Source: Sphagnum compactum (Eukaryota; Bryophyta; Sphagnopsida; Sphagnales). Taken from it: DNA of 64,000 nucleotides. The stretch covers positions 19,706,213 to 19,770,212 of the forward strand of contig OZ234493.1 of the NCBI GenBank assembly GCA_965153455.1. The letters run 5' to 3'. The translations under genes were made by a program, and so were the position numbers. Below are positions 1 to 10,378 of this stretch, piece after piece. Numbering within the stretch: position 1 is the first letter of the stretch; each line of letters starts with the position of its first letter. Under the pieces are notes generated by a model. The model was not told the origin of the DNA and made no database searches. It was given only the letters and a program-made list of their open reading frames with translations.

Positions 1-425
1 TCCAAGGCCGAATCAGCACTTCCTGTTGATTCTGCAGCACTACCAATTCTGACATACACCCCTACAGAGACTCCTACCTGAAACCTTACGGAATGAGGCC
101 ACAATGTGGCCAATGCCAAGCTCGTACTCATTAGGCTTGTTGTGCTTTGTAAACATACCTCCAAATACATTAAGAAAAATATGGGAGGTTTTTATGGTAA
201 ATGAAATCCACTAACTAGGTTATTTTTGACCATATTGACCCTTTAAACTGGACATCCAAAAGGTGCAGCGTTTGGGTTAGTTGAGCAAGATTGAAGAGTG
301 TGGGCCTATGGCCTTCCATGGAAATGTATGCCAGCCCAGACTACTCAACCGTATGTATATAGAGGAGCAAGTCGTGCTTATCTTTGTGTGCTGCTTCTCT
401 CTTTGCTCCTTCCTAGTTGGTTTCC
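1..425. other. AT-rich spacer, no gene seen
   Basis: No start-to-stop frame with recognisable protein features is seen. An open frame from a GTG near 298 runs into the tandem array that begins at 426. It looks incidental, because only the repeat-derived end of its translation is recognisable. Confidence 0.5.
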
Positions 426-1267
426 TGACACACTAGCTACTTCTCAACTTCCACCCCTTCAGGACACACCTCCAATCACCATGGCCAACCTATTGCAGGC
501 AGTCGATGCATTAGGTTTTGTGACACACTAGCTATTTCACAACTTCCACCCCTTCAGGACACACCTCCAATCACCATGGCCAACCTATTGCTGGCAGTCG
601 ATGCATTAGGTTACGTGACACACTAACTACTTCCCAACTTCCACCCCTTCAGGACACACCTCCAATCACAATGGCCAACCTATTGCAAGCAGTCGATGCA
701 TTAGGTTTCGTGACACACTAGCTACTTCCCAACTTCCACCCCTTCAGAACACACCTCCAATCACCATGGCCAACCTATTGCAGGCAGTCGATGCATTAGG
801 TTTAGTGACACACTAGCTACTTCCCAACTTCCACCCCTTCAGGACCCACCTCCAATCACCATGGCCAACCTATTGCAGGCAGTCGATGCATTAGGTTTTG
901 TGACACACTAGCTACTTCCCAACTTCCACCCCTTCAGGACCCACCTCCAATCACCATGGCCAACCTATTGCAGGCAGTCGATGCATTAGGTTTTGTGACA
1001 CACTAGCTACTTCCCAACTTCCACCCCTTCAGGACACACCTCCAATCACCATGGCCAACCTATTGCAGGCAGTCGATGCATTAGGTTTCGTGACACACTA
1101 GCTACTTCCCAACTTCCACCCCTTCAGGACCCACCTCCAATCACCATGCCCAACCTATTGCAGGCAGTCGATGCATTAGGTTTTGTGACACACTAGCTAT
1201 TTCCCAACTTTCACCCCTTCAGGACCCACCTCCAATCACCATGGCCAACCTATTGCAGGCAGTCGAT
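426..1267 (+). repeat. 95-bp tandem array, about 9 units, each with a mini-ORF
   Basis: Units begin with tgacacac at 426, 521, 616, 711, 806, 901, 996, 1091 and 1186, so the period is exactly 95 bp. The last unit breaks off near 1267 inside 'gcagtcga'. Units differ by only a few substitutions, so the array is young or homogenised. Each unit carries caccATGG-type start context followed by a 16-codon frame (MANLLQAVDALGFVTH or a close variant) that stops in the next unit. Since 95 is not a multiple of 3, successive mini-ORFs lie in different frames. Read in one frame, the unit gives SQLPPLQDTPPIT before that peptide. I recall this as like the tail of a plant retroelement protein, so the array may have grown from a retroelement end. 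No evidence of expression can be read from sequence. Confidence 0.95.
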
Positions 1268-2052
1268 TTTTTCACATCTAGTTTGAGCTAACTTGATGTC
1301 ATGTAAATTCTTCCTTTTTCCTTATTCCTTGGTACATTTTTCAATTCTAGAGTGTGTTTACAAATAAAGTTTTGCAGGGTTGCACCAAATAAAAGTGAGA
1401 CAGTGTGAATGGAGAAAATGTAGCTGGAGATCAAGAAAAAAGGGACATAAATATGTACACAGAAGTTGTAATAATTATGGTGAAATTCCAAAAAGTAATG
1501 AACATAAACTGGACAGAAACTTAAAATAGTAGAACTTAGATTAATCGACTTTACCTTTCAACCGTCTCTTGGGACCAGGTGTTTTTTTAATAAAAAAATT
1601 CCAAATTTTTTGATATTAACATTTGGTGAATGTTTCCAGAAATTAGCAAATTTACTTGAATTTACTCAAAACTTAAATTTTTTGTGATAAAAAACAGAAA
1701 ATTTTGTCCAAAGAAAATTACTGCTTAGGAAGTTTGGATCACTGGTTTTTTTTTTATCCTTTTCTTTTTTTTCAATTCTCTGATTTTTCAAAATTGAAAA
1801 AAATTGGTAAACATGAATTTTCCGAAATAAATCTCAATAAAAAAATTTAAAAAGAAAAAAAATTTTGGTATAAAAGAATTCACTGCTTTAGACTTCTGTA
1901 ATGCTAAAATTGCAAAAATGCTCTCCAAAATGTGCCTGTGGGATAGTGACAAGTAAATAAATAAATAAGGGAAAATCACACTGCAAGGGAACAAGAGAAG
2001 AAAAAAGAAAGGACCAAAGTCCAAACAAAAGATTCATAATGGGTTTTCTTTC
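1268..2052. other. AT-rich spacer
   Basis: Low-complexity AT-rich DNA with several A and T runs and a short (AAAT)n stretch near 1955. No coding sequence or structured element is recognised. Confidence 0.5.
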
Positions 2053-2345
2053 AGTGTTGGTCTGGTATACAGGCCTGTGCCGAGCATGAATGCTAGTATC
2101 AAGACTGGTAGCAAGGACCTTACCAGTCCGGTACGAGTTGAGACAATACCAGCCTTATACCAGTACCAGTCTGCTAGGTACTTGAGCAATATTAACCTTC
2201 TATTGAATTTACACTAGTTTCAATACCAGTTATATACCTTCCATATACTAGTCCAAAAAAACCTTGGACCTGTTACCAGGACTGAACTGGTATGCAAGTT
2301 TTAAAAAATACCCAACACCAGTACCAGCCTACTGGATCATGTGTA
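2053..2345 (-). mobile_element. Degraded inverted-repeat element, copy 1
   Basis: The stretch starts with AGTGTTGGTCTGGTAT and is rich in 'accag' and 'ctggta' words. Its reverse complement matches the element at 28842-29167 over several blocks: 'ggtattg(t/c)ctca', 'ggtccttgctaccagt' and the block around the 'ggtccaag' word. The start corresponds to the terminal repeat of the other copy. The far end near 2345 has lost the matching terminus, so the boundary is approximate. It encodes no protein and is best regarded as a non-autonomous element of unknown superfamily. Confidence 0.65.
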
Positions 2346-3038
2346 GGGTAAAGAAATGGCGGTGGGTGAAAAAAAACCATGGGTAAAATCTATTGACTTT
2401 ACTCCGGACAGCCCATTCTCATGACTCATAAACTGGAAACAAAAGTGAACTGAAAATCAGCATCGGATTCACACTGTTAACTGGATATTACGTAAATTTA
2501 CTGTTAACTGGAGGTTAAATAAAAATGCATGTGACCAACCCACCACACAAGAGTGGTTCTTCGAATGTTTGAGCCCATTAAATCCAAGATCATATGACCC
2601 GGCCATGTGACCCAGAACCACCAGTGCACCATCCATTAGAAACCTGTTACAACTCAGTTGTGGATGAACCACAACTAAAGTTTAAGAGCACCCTTCCATC
2701 GAGAAGCTACTTTCACACCTTCAGCTTTGGAAGGTCCAGTAGCTAGGTTTCAATTAGCAGGAAGTTTTGAAGCTCAAGGTGTGGCTAGGGTTCACTAGTG
2801 CTGGGCCTCCTTCCAACAACACTTGCAACACTTGTCATGTTCTCATTAACAACCACTACAATCCCACACTTCTCTATAAGACACCTGTAAATCTTATCTT
2901 CCTTGTTAGGATGAAAGGAAATGCAAGGTGCAAACGAAGAATATTCCTAGCAAGAAGCTTTGAAATCCTGCACCTTGAGAAAGTCTAATGGAAAGACACC
3001 TTAATAAATTTCTTCAAAGGAAATTAGGTAATGAAATG
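2346..3038. other. Spacer, no gene seen
   Basis: Mixed-composition spacer. Open frames here are short and show no domain, signal or repeat. Confidence 0.4.
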
Positions 3039-3100
3039 GCCTTAGATACCTACCTACATAATAACCCCATGTGGTTACTATGTAGGTAGGTATCTAAGGC
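3039..3100. repeat. Near-perfect 28-bp hairpin with a 6-nt loop
   Basis: Arms 3039-3066 and 3073-3100 are reverse complements with one A-C mismatch (3061 against 3078), separated by the loop ccatgt. The arms contain the word tacctacctac. This is far beyond chance for 62 bp. It could be the relic of a tiny foldback element, a cruciform-prone site or the stem of a small-RNA precursor. The loop is shorter than in most plant miRNA precursors, and no flanking gene is visible. Confidence 0.9.
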
Positions 3101-6100
3101 ACTTGCCGACTGCTAGGTAGCTAGATGCATGTGGATGGTTCGTGGTAAGTAGATAGCCACCCTGTTTTCAAAGATTTTTTAAAAATGTAGCCTAAGTGGC
3201 AATTGTCCGCACGAAGATGTAGAGAAAATGGTGATCACCCATAGGAAGATTTAGCCAAATGTGGCTATAAATCAGATATGAAGTATAAAAGTTTTAAACA
3301 ACCTTCTTTACTCATGGCTACATAACCAAAACCCAATATAGAAGAAATCTGATGATTTTCAAATTCTTGTCTCACTTCTAGTGATTGAAACCCTTCAAAA
3401 TCACTTCATTTTCAAATTTTCTATTTTCTAGTTTGCTTTTGGCAAAATTTCACCTGGAAAAAAAAATGGCTGGATAGCTAATGCAACAGGAATTCTGTGA
3501 AAAAGTGTTTCCCATCTTGCACGGTATACTAGTGTGTGCTGGTTCACTATGCACATAAATCGATTTTATTTGAACTGAATCTACTTAACACTTAATAAAA
3601 CTTTCAGATTTCTTAGTTACGCACTTTGTTTCCATTAATGTGAAAATGAAGCCACAAACTTGAGAATGATACACAGTTGTATGGAGCTTTCTTTAAGATG
3701 ATACCTGCCAACTCACTTGAAGCCATTTGCTAATTTGCAGGTTTGCCTCTTGACAACCTCTTCATAGAGCAACTCGTTGATGCAAAAGGCCAGTACCATG
3801 GCATCAAAAGTCAAGATGCCGAATATTTTTGTGGAATGCGCAGTGTGCATCATGATACCAAAGGTATTGCCACATGCCAATTGAACCAATACCAGTTATA
3901 TTGTGTATGTTTAGTCGGAAAGAATGAGTACGTGACATTTACGGCACTCACATGTAGGGTTTTTCAACCCTTATCGTCTTGCAAACTTTCTCAACTAAGG
4001 GAATGAAGCTTTTCTACCAAGCCACGAGCTTGCAACAATTTGTTGTAACATGTTACCATATCATCATCACAGTCACAAGAACATCATAATTGTCGAAATG
4101 TGTATTAGCTCCTTTTTTTTGGAAGTGTATTGAAGCCTGCGTTTAAAATTTTCCCAAATAAAATTAATTTTACAAAAGTTTTGAAGTTTTGTGAAGAAAC
4201 GGTTTTCACAATGAAAAACCCATCTTCCCAATACTTTTTCAAAATTTTACAGCAAAACAGCAAAAACAATGTCCAAAGGCCAATCGCCGACTGAAGCATT
4301 ATGAGTCCTAGATTTCAGAAATCTTATGTAAACCCTAAAATGCGAAGTGTCCCACCCAAATTTCCAGATGTATTTTAACATATTGTACGTACTTATGTAT
4401 GCTATTTTGGCACTAAGGTAATTTCGCCACCTCAGAAAACTATATTCCCAAGATTAATTCTTAATTGATTAGCCATAATTCAATTAGTACTCAATCATTT
4501 GGTTGCTCCATTTCTTAACCATATCATCTAACTAACTATTCTTTTCTGCCTGTTTGAACATGTTGCACTTGGGCCTATCGCGTAGAATAAAGTCACACAA
4601 CGTGGCAGATGTGGATGGTCACGGAGCCAGGTTTTAAGAAAAGAAACCCATTATCTAGGTACCCAAAATTCCTTTTGTTTCCTTCCTTTATTCGTTTGAT
4701 AGATTTTTTTTTTTGGGAAATAGATCACATGAAGGGGATTGAATGGTCTCATTGGTTGCCTCAACATTTGAATGAAACACCCAAACATCTCCTTTTTAGG
4801 TTTAAAGAAGACATGCTAAGTGTAGCCATTCATAGTTTTAAGAAAACCAAACTCTAACATTTCATAGGGTTTGAAGCCATGTGCCCATCGATCACAAGCC
4901 AATCAACTTTCTTGTGGCAAGGTTGTATCCAATTTCAATGGTCATTGAATTTTAATTATGTTTTGATTTGATACTAAAGCTAGATTGTGGGCCTACATTC
5001 GTAAGTTGTTAAAATTGAGGAGATTTTAAATGGGGGCTTTTCACAGGTTTCTAAGTTCAAGGAATTGAACCAATGTTGCATGTCAATCTCATTTTCAATG
5101 TCAAACGTAATGTGACTTGTGATTTTTGATATCTATGATAAACCAACCATCCGAGCTTACAAGCATGATTTAAAGCTTGTTTTGTTGAGTTCTATAGGTT
5201 GATGACCACCCTACAACAACTGTTTTCTAATTGGCTGCTGCAAAATTTGACAATGAGGTATTGGATTGCAGCCCAGATGCTTACAGCAACAACCCACACA
5301 ACACAATATAAGCAACACAAAAAAGCCCATGGCTCAATATCATATATAGTAAAAGACGTAGGGATGTTAAATGAAGCTTCCCCTGAATCCATCCGGTCAT
5401 CTATCCGTCCGTCATCCGTCGAGTCCATCCGTCCAATCATGGTCTGTTTACTCCGATGGGGCGAAGATGGGGCGAAGAAAACAGTGGAGTACAGACGCGG
5501 CGGATGCTCAAACCAGATTTAGACAGTGAGTCCGTGTAGCTCGCCTAGATTTAGGCAGGATTGCAGAAAAAACTCTACTGTCCGCTTAGGACAGTCGCCA
5601 TTTAATGTAAATTAAAGCTGGGGATCCTTGCCATTGCACCTACCTAAGGAATTTGAAAAAAAAATCCCTATTATACAGGGTTTGCTTTCTTTCAATTTTT
5701 GTGATTAGTTATCCCACAAAGAGGATTTAGCCAAATTAGGCTATAGACCATATTAATGACAGTGAATAAAACATTTAAGAATATTTATGCTTTATATCTA
5801 TTTGGCGAATTCAAATTATTTTTTCTAAATTTGGCGATTAGGGCCATTCCTTTTCACAAAAAATGTTAGAATGTGTAGAAAAAAAAATCTCAGGTTGAAA
5901 CAATGAAAATAAATTCCCCCAAAAAGAACCTAGAAATGTGGTATATAGAGAGGTTTTGGAAATGTAGTTTGTAGTTGTAATTTCGTAATATGTACCGTCA
6001 ATTCAGTCTTGCATACCAGCAAGCTAACAACTCCATGACTTCATCCCAGGCTATAACCCAATAGCAATTTGTGAAACAAAATCATTCTTAGATAAGTGGT

Positions 6101-6309
6101 CACCAGAAAAAACCTGTTAGAGCCTGATTGGCCAAAAATAATCCTCTTGCCAAAATATTCACTATTAAAAATAGACAATAGAGAAAAAATGTGTTTTTTA
6201 GTAGGTCATGAATACCTAGACTTGGCTTAGTTCCAAGTAAGGTTACAAACCAACGCTCCATATTGACAAATATTTCCAGTCGGGCTAAGCCTAAACTCCA
6301 AATGATCAT
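3101..6309. other. Intergenic region without a supported gene
   Basis: About 3.2 kb of AT-rich spacer. The frame around 3740-4006 follows a possible acceptor (tttgcag) but shows no recognisable domain and no partner exon. A short cluster of 'catccgtc' words lies at about 5388-5440. Nothing else is distinctive. Confidence 0.5.
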
Positions 6310-6640
6310 TTTTTTCCCTTCCTCTTGGGTGTTTTTGCAATCTCATTTCTCAAGGGCTTTCTTTGGATCCCATTTTTTTCCCCTTCGATTCGGGTGGGTT
6401 TTTTACAATCTCATTTCTCAAGACCTTTCTATCGATCCCATATTTTTCCCTTCTTTTTTTGGTGTTTTTGCATCTCCTTTCTCAAGGGCTTTCTTTTGAT
6501 TCCAAATTTTTTTCCTTTGTTTTAGGTGTTTTCTGTGGGTCTCATTTCTCAACTGCTCTTGTAATCCCAAACCTTTCATTCTTTTTGGGTGGATTTGCGT
6601 TCTCATTTTGCAAGGGGCTTTCTTTTTGTATCATTTTCCC
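6310..6640 (+). repeat. Degenerate polypyrimidine tandem repeat, about 5 units
   Basis: The word tctcatttct (or a close variant) recurs at 6341, 6409, 6473, 6540 and 6601, giving units of about 61-68 bp built of T/C runs and 'aagggctttct'. The strand bias leaves long stop-free frames rich in Phe and Ser in all three forward frames. These are a by-product of composition and not a gene. Confidence 0.85.
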
Positions 6641-7040
6641 TCCTTTTAAAAAAACAAGAGGTGTGTCACAGGGTGGCCTTGCCGCTTACATTAAAAAAGT
6701 ATCTTAAGGCAAAAGAAGAATTTTGGAAATCCTCTAAAAGGAACCAAAAGCCTTCAAGATGATCATAACTCTATAACTAATCTCAAGTTTCTATGAGAAA
6801 GCCAAAAAATCATCTTTCAAAAATCCTCGTATAAAATAGACCTACTCCTAGCGGCCAAAAGCCATTAAGCTACCATACCCTATAATGAATCTAACTACAA
6901 TATCCTTGCCTTGGTAAGCAAGGCCAATAAAAAAATTCATTCTTTTGCGATTCAACTGGCCCTTCTAAGGAGCATGGCCTTTGCATAAAACCCCGATTAC
7001 ATGACCTCATTCACATGACACAGCACTTTTCCGACATTTT

Positions 7041-8620
7041 CCGGCCCTACGAGACTCTCACTTTCGTCGTAGCTGGCAAACAAAGAGAGCGTTCTGTTTG
7101 CGATGGCCATCGCCATAGCCTAGAGCGAGCAAGAGAGAGAGAGAGACACAGAGACAGAGAGGCGGTGGGACGACGGAGCTCCTTGTTTCGCTGATGAATA
7201 AAAGCGATGGAGTCGGTGGCGGATGAGGTGACCGGGAGAAATCGCACCTGCACGGCTGCTGGGCTGTGTACGTCTATGTTGTTGATATCGCGACATCAAC
7301 GCCTTCATACGTCCTTGGTGCACTTCCCACACCCTTGCTTCTGGTCTCCTTAGCATCTCCTGCTCGCACATACGATATACAATAAGCAGGTACCCTTTCT
7401 CTTCCTCCTGGATTTCTCTGAAAACAATGGGGTCTTTTTTGGTTTTTGTTTTTTGTTTCAATTTTTCCGTTTCATTTTCATTCTCAGTTCGTGGATTCTT
7501 GCTCCTTTCATTCTTTCATTCTTTCGTCCTGTAGACGACAATCTCTGTGTCCTAGTTTCTCCGATGTATACAAAGACAATAGACTTCACATGATCCTTAG
7601 TTTTTTTGTTGAATCTTGTCTTGTTGCCGTTTGTCGGGCAGCTTCGTCATGGCTAGTCTCTCGCTATGTCAGTTTATGTTCGTCTTAGTTCATGGAAGAA
7701 GAATACAATTTGCAGTCGATGTGATTCTCCATTGTGCATACACAACAACACTTTCTTACAGTGTTCGAGAAACACTTCCAAAATCGATTGACGTCACACT
7801 AGTCGTAATGGAATGCGAAACTAGTGTGGAGACTCTGAAGTGGGTTGTCTTTTTTTTGTGGGCTGGATGTTCATTCTCAGTTCGATTCTTGCTCCTTTCT
7901 TTCGTCCTGTAGACTACAACCTCTGTGTCTAGTGCAGCTAGTTTCTGATGTGTGCAAAGACAATCTAGACTGTATCCTTGGTGTTTTGTTTCGTGTTGAG
8001 TTGCCGTTTTTCAGGCATCTTCGTCCAGGGTAGTCTCTCGCTATGTCATTGATACAGTTCATGTTCTTCTTTGTCCATGGAAGAAGTGTACCATTTGCAG
8101 TCGACTTGATTCTCCATTGTGCATACACAACAACACTTTCTTACAGTGTTCTTTCTTTTCCTGAGATGTTCTTCCAAAACCGATATACATAGAGCCACAC
8201 TTGTAGGCGTAATCTAATGCGAAACTAGACTGCAATTTGCCTGAAGTCTACTAGATCGAGTTGACTGCATGTATCGGGATCATTCCTGTAGAGGTGCAGC
8301 AATCGAAGGCGTGATCATTCAGCTGGATGAAGGCCTGAGAAGAGTTGCCAAGCTCATCACGCGGACGACAAGCTACACATGTGCCGGACGTGGGACTAAT
8401 GGAGATTGATGAGGTTTGAGGGCTCGATCCCGTCCCAACTCCCTGCAAGTCATCTCTCGTGGTGTTGTTGGGTGAAGCTGCTTCCAATGTTCGAGTTCAT
8501 GATCTTGTGTGATATTGCAGAATCTGTATCGATTCTGTTGCGGTTCTGATCAATAGAGATCAGGTGAAGAAGCTGAAGTACAAAAGCTCTGGCCGCGTAA
8601 GCACTTGGTAATCCAGGGAC
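7041..8620 (+). promoter_or_regulatory. Putative promoter and spliced 5' leader of the AP2/ERF-like gene
   Basis: The interval is less AT-rich than the spacer and carries a GA tract at 7132-7146, similar to the leaders of other genes in this window. A plausible leader intron has its donor at 7390 (aagcag|gtaccc) and its acceptor ending at 8520 (tgatattgcag). After that acceptor the first ATG is the CDS start at 8621, with no upstream ATG in between. The putative intron holds the duplicated blocks 7480-7826 and 7873-8230. The transcription start cannot be placed from sequence, and the intron is an inference. Confidence 0.45.
7480..8230 (+). repeat. Direct duplication in the AP2/ERF-like gene leader
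   Basis: Block A (7480-7826) and block B (7873-8230) share an ordered series of words: attctcagttcg, ttgctcctttc, tctctcgctatgtca, catggaagaag, tttgcagtcga, and aatgcgaaactag at the end. The longest exact match is 44 nt (7723-7766 against 8108-8151). Between these anchors the blocks diverge by small indels and substitutions, so the duplication is not recent. The exact 44-nt piece is much better kept than its surroundings. Confidence 0.9.
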
Positions 8621-10378
8621 ATGGGTGATCCGGGCCACACAGCATGGGATCCTCCTAGCACCCTGCGGGCGAAATACAGGGAGAAGATCAAGAAATTGCA
8701 AAGGGACAGAGTCAGTGGTAAAGGATCAGCTGCTTCTTCCTCCTCAGTTCCTAGGAAACGACGATGTAGTGGAGGAGCTTGCTCGAGGTCATGTTCTCCT
8801 CCGAAAGCTTCAGAAGTTGAGCAAGCTGGAAGTCCGCAAGCTCCAATCTTTGGAAGACGAGAAACTTCAGATACGCCTCTAGGCGCCACCCGTGTTCTTG
8901 ATCGCGGGAAGAGCATACTAATTGCAGTCGAGAATCATGTCGGAGGAGGAGGAGGAGGAGGAGGAGGAGAGTGCAGCTATCAAGCACCAGAAGCTGACAG
9001 TCCCGAACGTCTTCAAAACTCTCGAGCTGTTTCTCAAGGACATGGTCATGACAAGAAGAAGAAGAAGAAGAAGAATGATGCAGCGGATACAGTCGCTACT
9101 TCTTCTTCGACGGTCCCTGAAAACTTGTTTCCCACAGCTGGGCCCGGGGCGGCGCCGGCCGAGAGAACGATCAGAGGAATCCGACATCGCAGGGAGAAAT
9201 GGGAAGTGGAGATTCGGGTGGCAGTTGCAAAGCAGAAATTTCTGGGATTCGAAAGGATTACCCTAGGGGTGCACGATACACTTGGACAAGCTTGTGTTGC
9301 ACTGAATGTCGGCGTCTTCTACTGCGGCAAATGGCCACCAGCTTGCGTAATTTCTGACCCGCGGATACTCTCCTCTCTCCTTCCCCTAGAAAAACTAGAC
9401 AAGCTTCCTCCCACAGAAATGAAGAAACAAATACAAGAGATAGCGAGGTGTGCGACTCTTGGGTATTGTACATCTGCTGATACAGTTCCCCTTTGGACTC
9501 ATCCCGGTCGCGGACTCATCAACGCAGCCGCAGCAGCTCCGGTGCAGCAGGAGGTCGAGATTGAAGAAGGCTGCAGTCATTTTGAGCTGGATCATGTGCA
9601 GCAACTGGATCAAGCTCAAAGAGCTGCTGCTGCTGCAGGTGTCAACAATCCCAGCTCCGATTTGGATCAGATCTGCAGTGAATATCTAGGTCCTGACACT
9701 ACTCAACAAGATGACTTCCCCAACACACAAGAACTGCAACATCTGCCACAGAAAAGATCATCACATGGGACAGCTGCTGCTGGTGATTCACAAATTCTGG
9801 AAGCCGCTGATCAACTGGAAGCAGCTCCACTGCAGGAAGCTGCAGACACAAATCATGTGAATATTATGGATGAGGATGATCAGCACTCAGGTGATTCATG
9901 GGATGTGGACAATGTTCTCAACCTGAATGCAGAAGAGGAAGGTCAAGTACCTTGTGCAGATTGGGTAAATGATTGCTTTGATCAGTGGCCAGTTCTCAAG
10001 TGGGAGGAGATCAACTCAGGAAATCTGCAGTTTGATATGGAGTTGGATCAGCTGGATTGGGAATACAATCTTCCAATATTGTCTGATTCCACAATCCCAC
10101 AAAACAATGTTTCCACAATTGCACATGACAACATACAAGAGTCTGAGGTTGATTATACTCTTTTCAAAAACCACATGCTTGAAGCTGATCAGACTAGAGA
10201 TGGCAGTTCTCATGGGTTGCTTCTAAAGATAGATTGGGGGCATGAACATGTGCAGGAAAATCAAGGGGATGAGATGGAATTTCAACAGTTTTTGGAGCAA
10301 TATTGCAATGAGATAGAAGTTCAACAATGTTTGGAGCAATATTGTGACGAGATGCAGTATCAACAGATGCAATTTTGA
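8621..10378 (+). CDS. Divergent AP2/ERF-domain transcription factor-like protein
   Basis: Single-exon frame of 585 codons, starting at the first ATG after a likely leader splice site. Residues about 184-237 resemble one AP2/ERF DNA-binding domain: RGIRHRREKWEVEIRV matches the RGVRxRxxGKWxxEIR strands. The usual WLGTFxTxExAAxAYD part is replaced by FLGFERITLGVHDTLGQACV, so the conserved Trp of that strand is missing. A segment near 263-275 (LPPTEMKKQIQEIAR) resembles the helix that follows the domain in DREB-type proteins. The N-terminal half has basic clusters (PRKRR; KKKKKKK near 145) that could act as nuclear signals, and a poly-Gly run near 108-116. The C-terminal half is acidic, rich in Gln, Asp and Leu, as in activation regions, and ends in two 13-residue repeats (EFQQFLEQYCNEI and EVQQCLEQYCDEM). 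The expected role is sequence-specific transcription regulation in the nucleus; targets are unknown. Coding status is well supported by length; the family call is by eye. Confidence 0.65.
   Translation: MGDPGHTAWDPPSTLRAKYREKIKKLQRDRVSGKGSAASSSSVPRKRRCSGGACSRSCSPPKASEVEQAGSPQAPIFGRRETSDTPLGATRVLDRGKSILIAVENHVGGGGGGGGGECSYQAPEADSPERLQNSRAVSQGHGHDKKKKKKKNDAADTVATSSSTVPENLFPTAGPGAAPAERTIRGIRHRREKWEVEIRVAVAKQKFLGFERITLGVHDTLGQACVALNVGVFYCGKWPPACVISDPRILSSLLPLEKLDKLPPTEMKKQIQEIARCATLGYCTSADTVPLWTHPGRGLINAAAAAPVQQEVEIEEGCSHFELDHVQQLDQAQRAAAAAGVNNPSSDLDQICSEYLGPDTTQQDDFPNTQELQHLPQKRSSHGTAAAGDSQILEAADQLEAAPLQEAADTNHVNIMDEDDQHSGDSWDVDNVLNLNAEEEGQVPCADWVNDCFDQWPVLKWEEINSGNLQFDMELDQLDWEYNLPILSDSTIPQNNVSTIAHDNIQESEVDYTLFKNHMLEADQTRDGSSHGLLLKIDWGHEHVQENQGDEMEFQQFLEQYCNEIEVQQCLEQYCDEMQYQQMQF

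Noticed and set aside
426-1267. CRISPR-like array
   Set aside because: Units are 95 bp and almost identical throughout, with no short repeat and variable spacer pattern; the DNA is eukaryotic. It is a tandem satellite.
3743-4006. Possible exon after a tttgcag acceptor
   Set aside because: The predicted peptide shows no domain or composition typical of a gene, the frame starts from a non-ATG codon, and no partner exon is visible.
6263-6707. Phe/Ser-rich open frames in all three forward frames
   Set aside because: They follow from the polypyrimidine tandem repeat; the frames carry no independent signal.
8922-9266. Glu-rich frame overlapping the AP2-like CDS
   Set aside because: It is an alternate-frame shadow of the GGA/AAG-rich part of the longer CDS, whose frame is supported over 585 codons.
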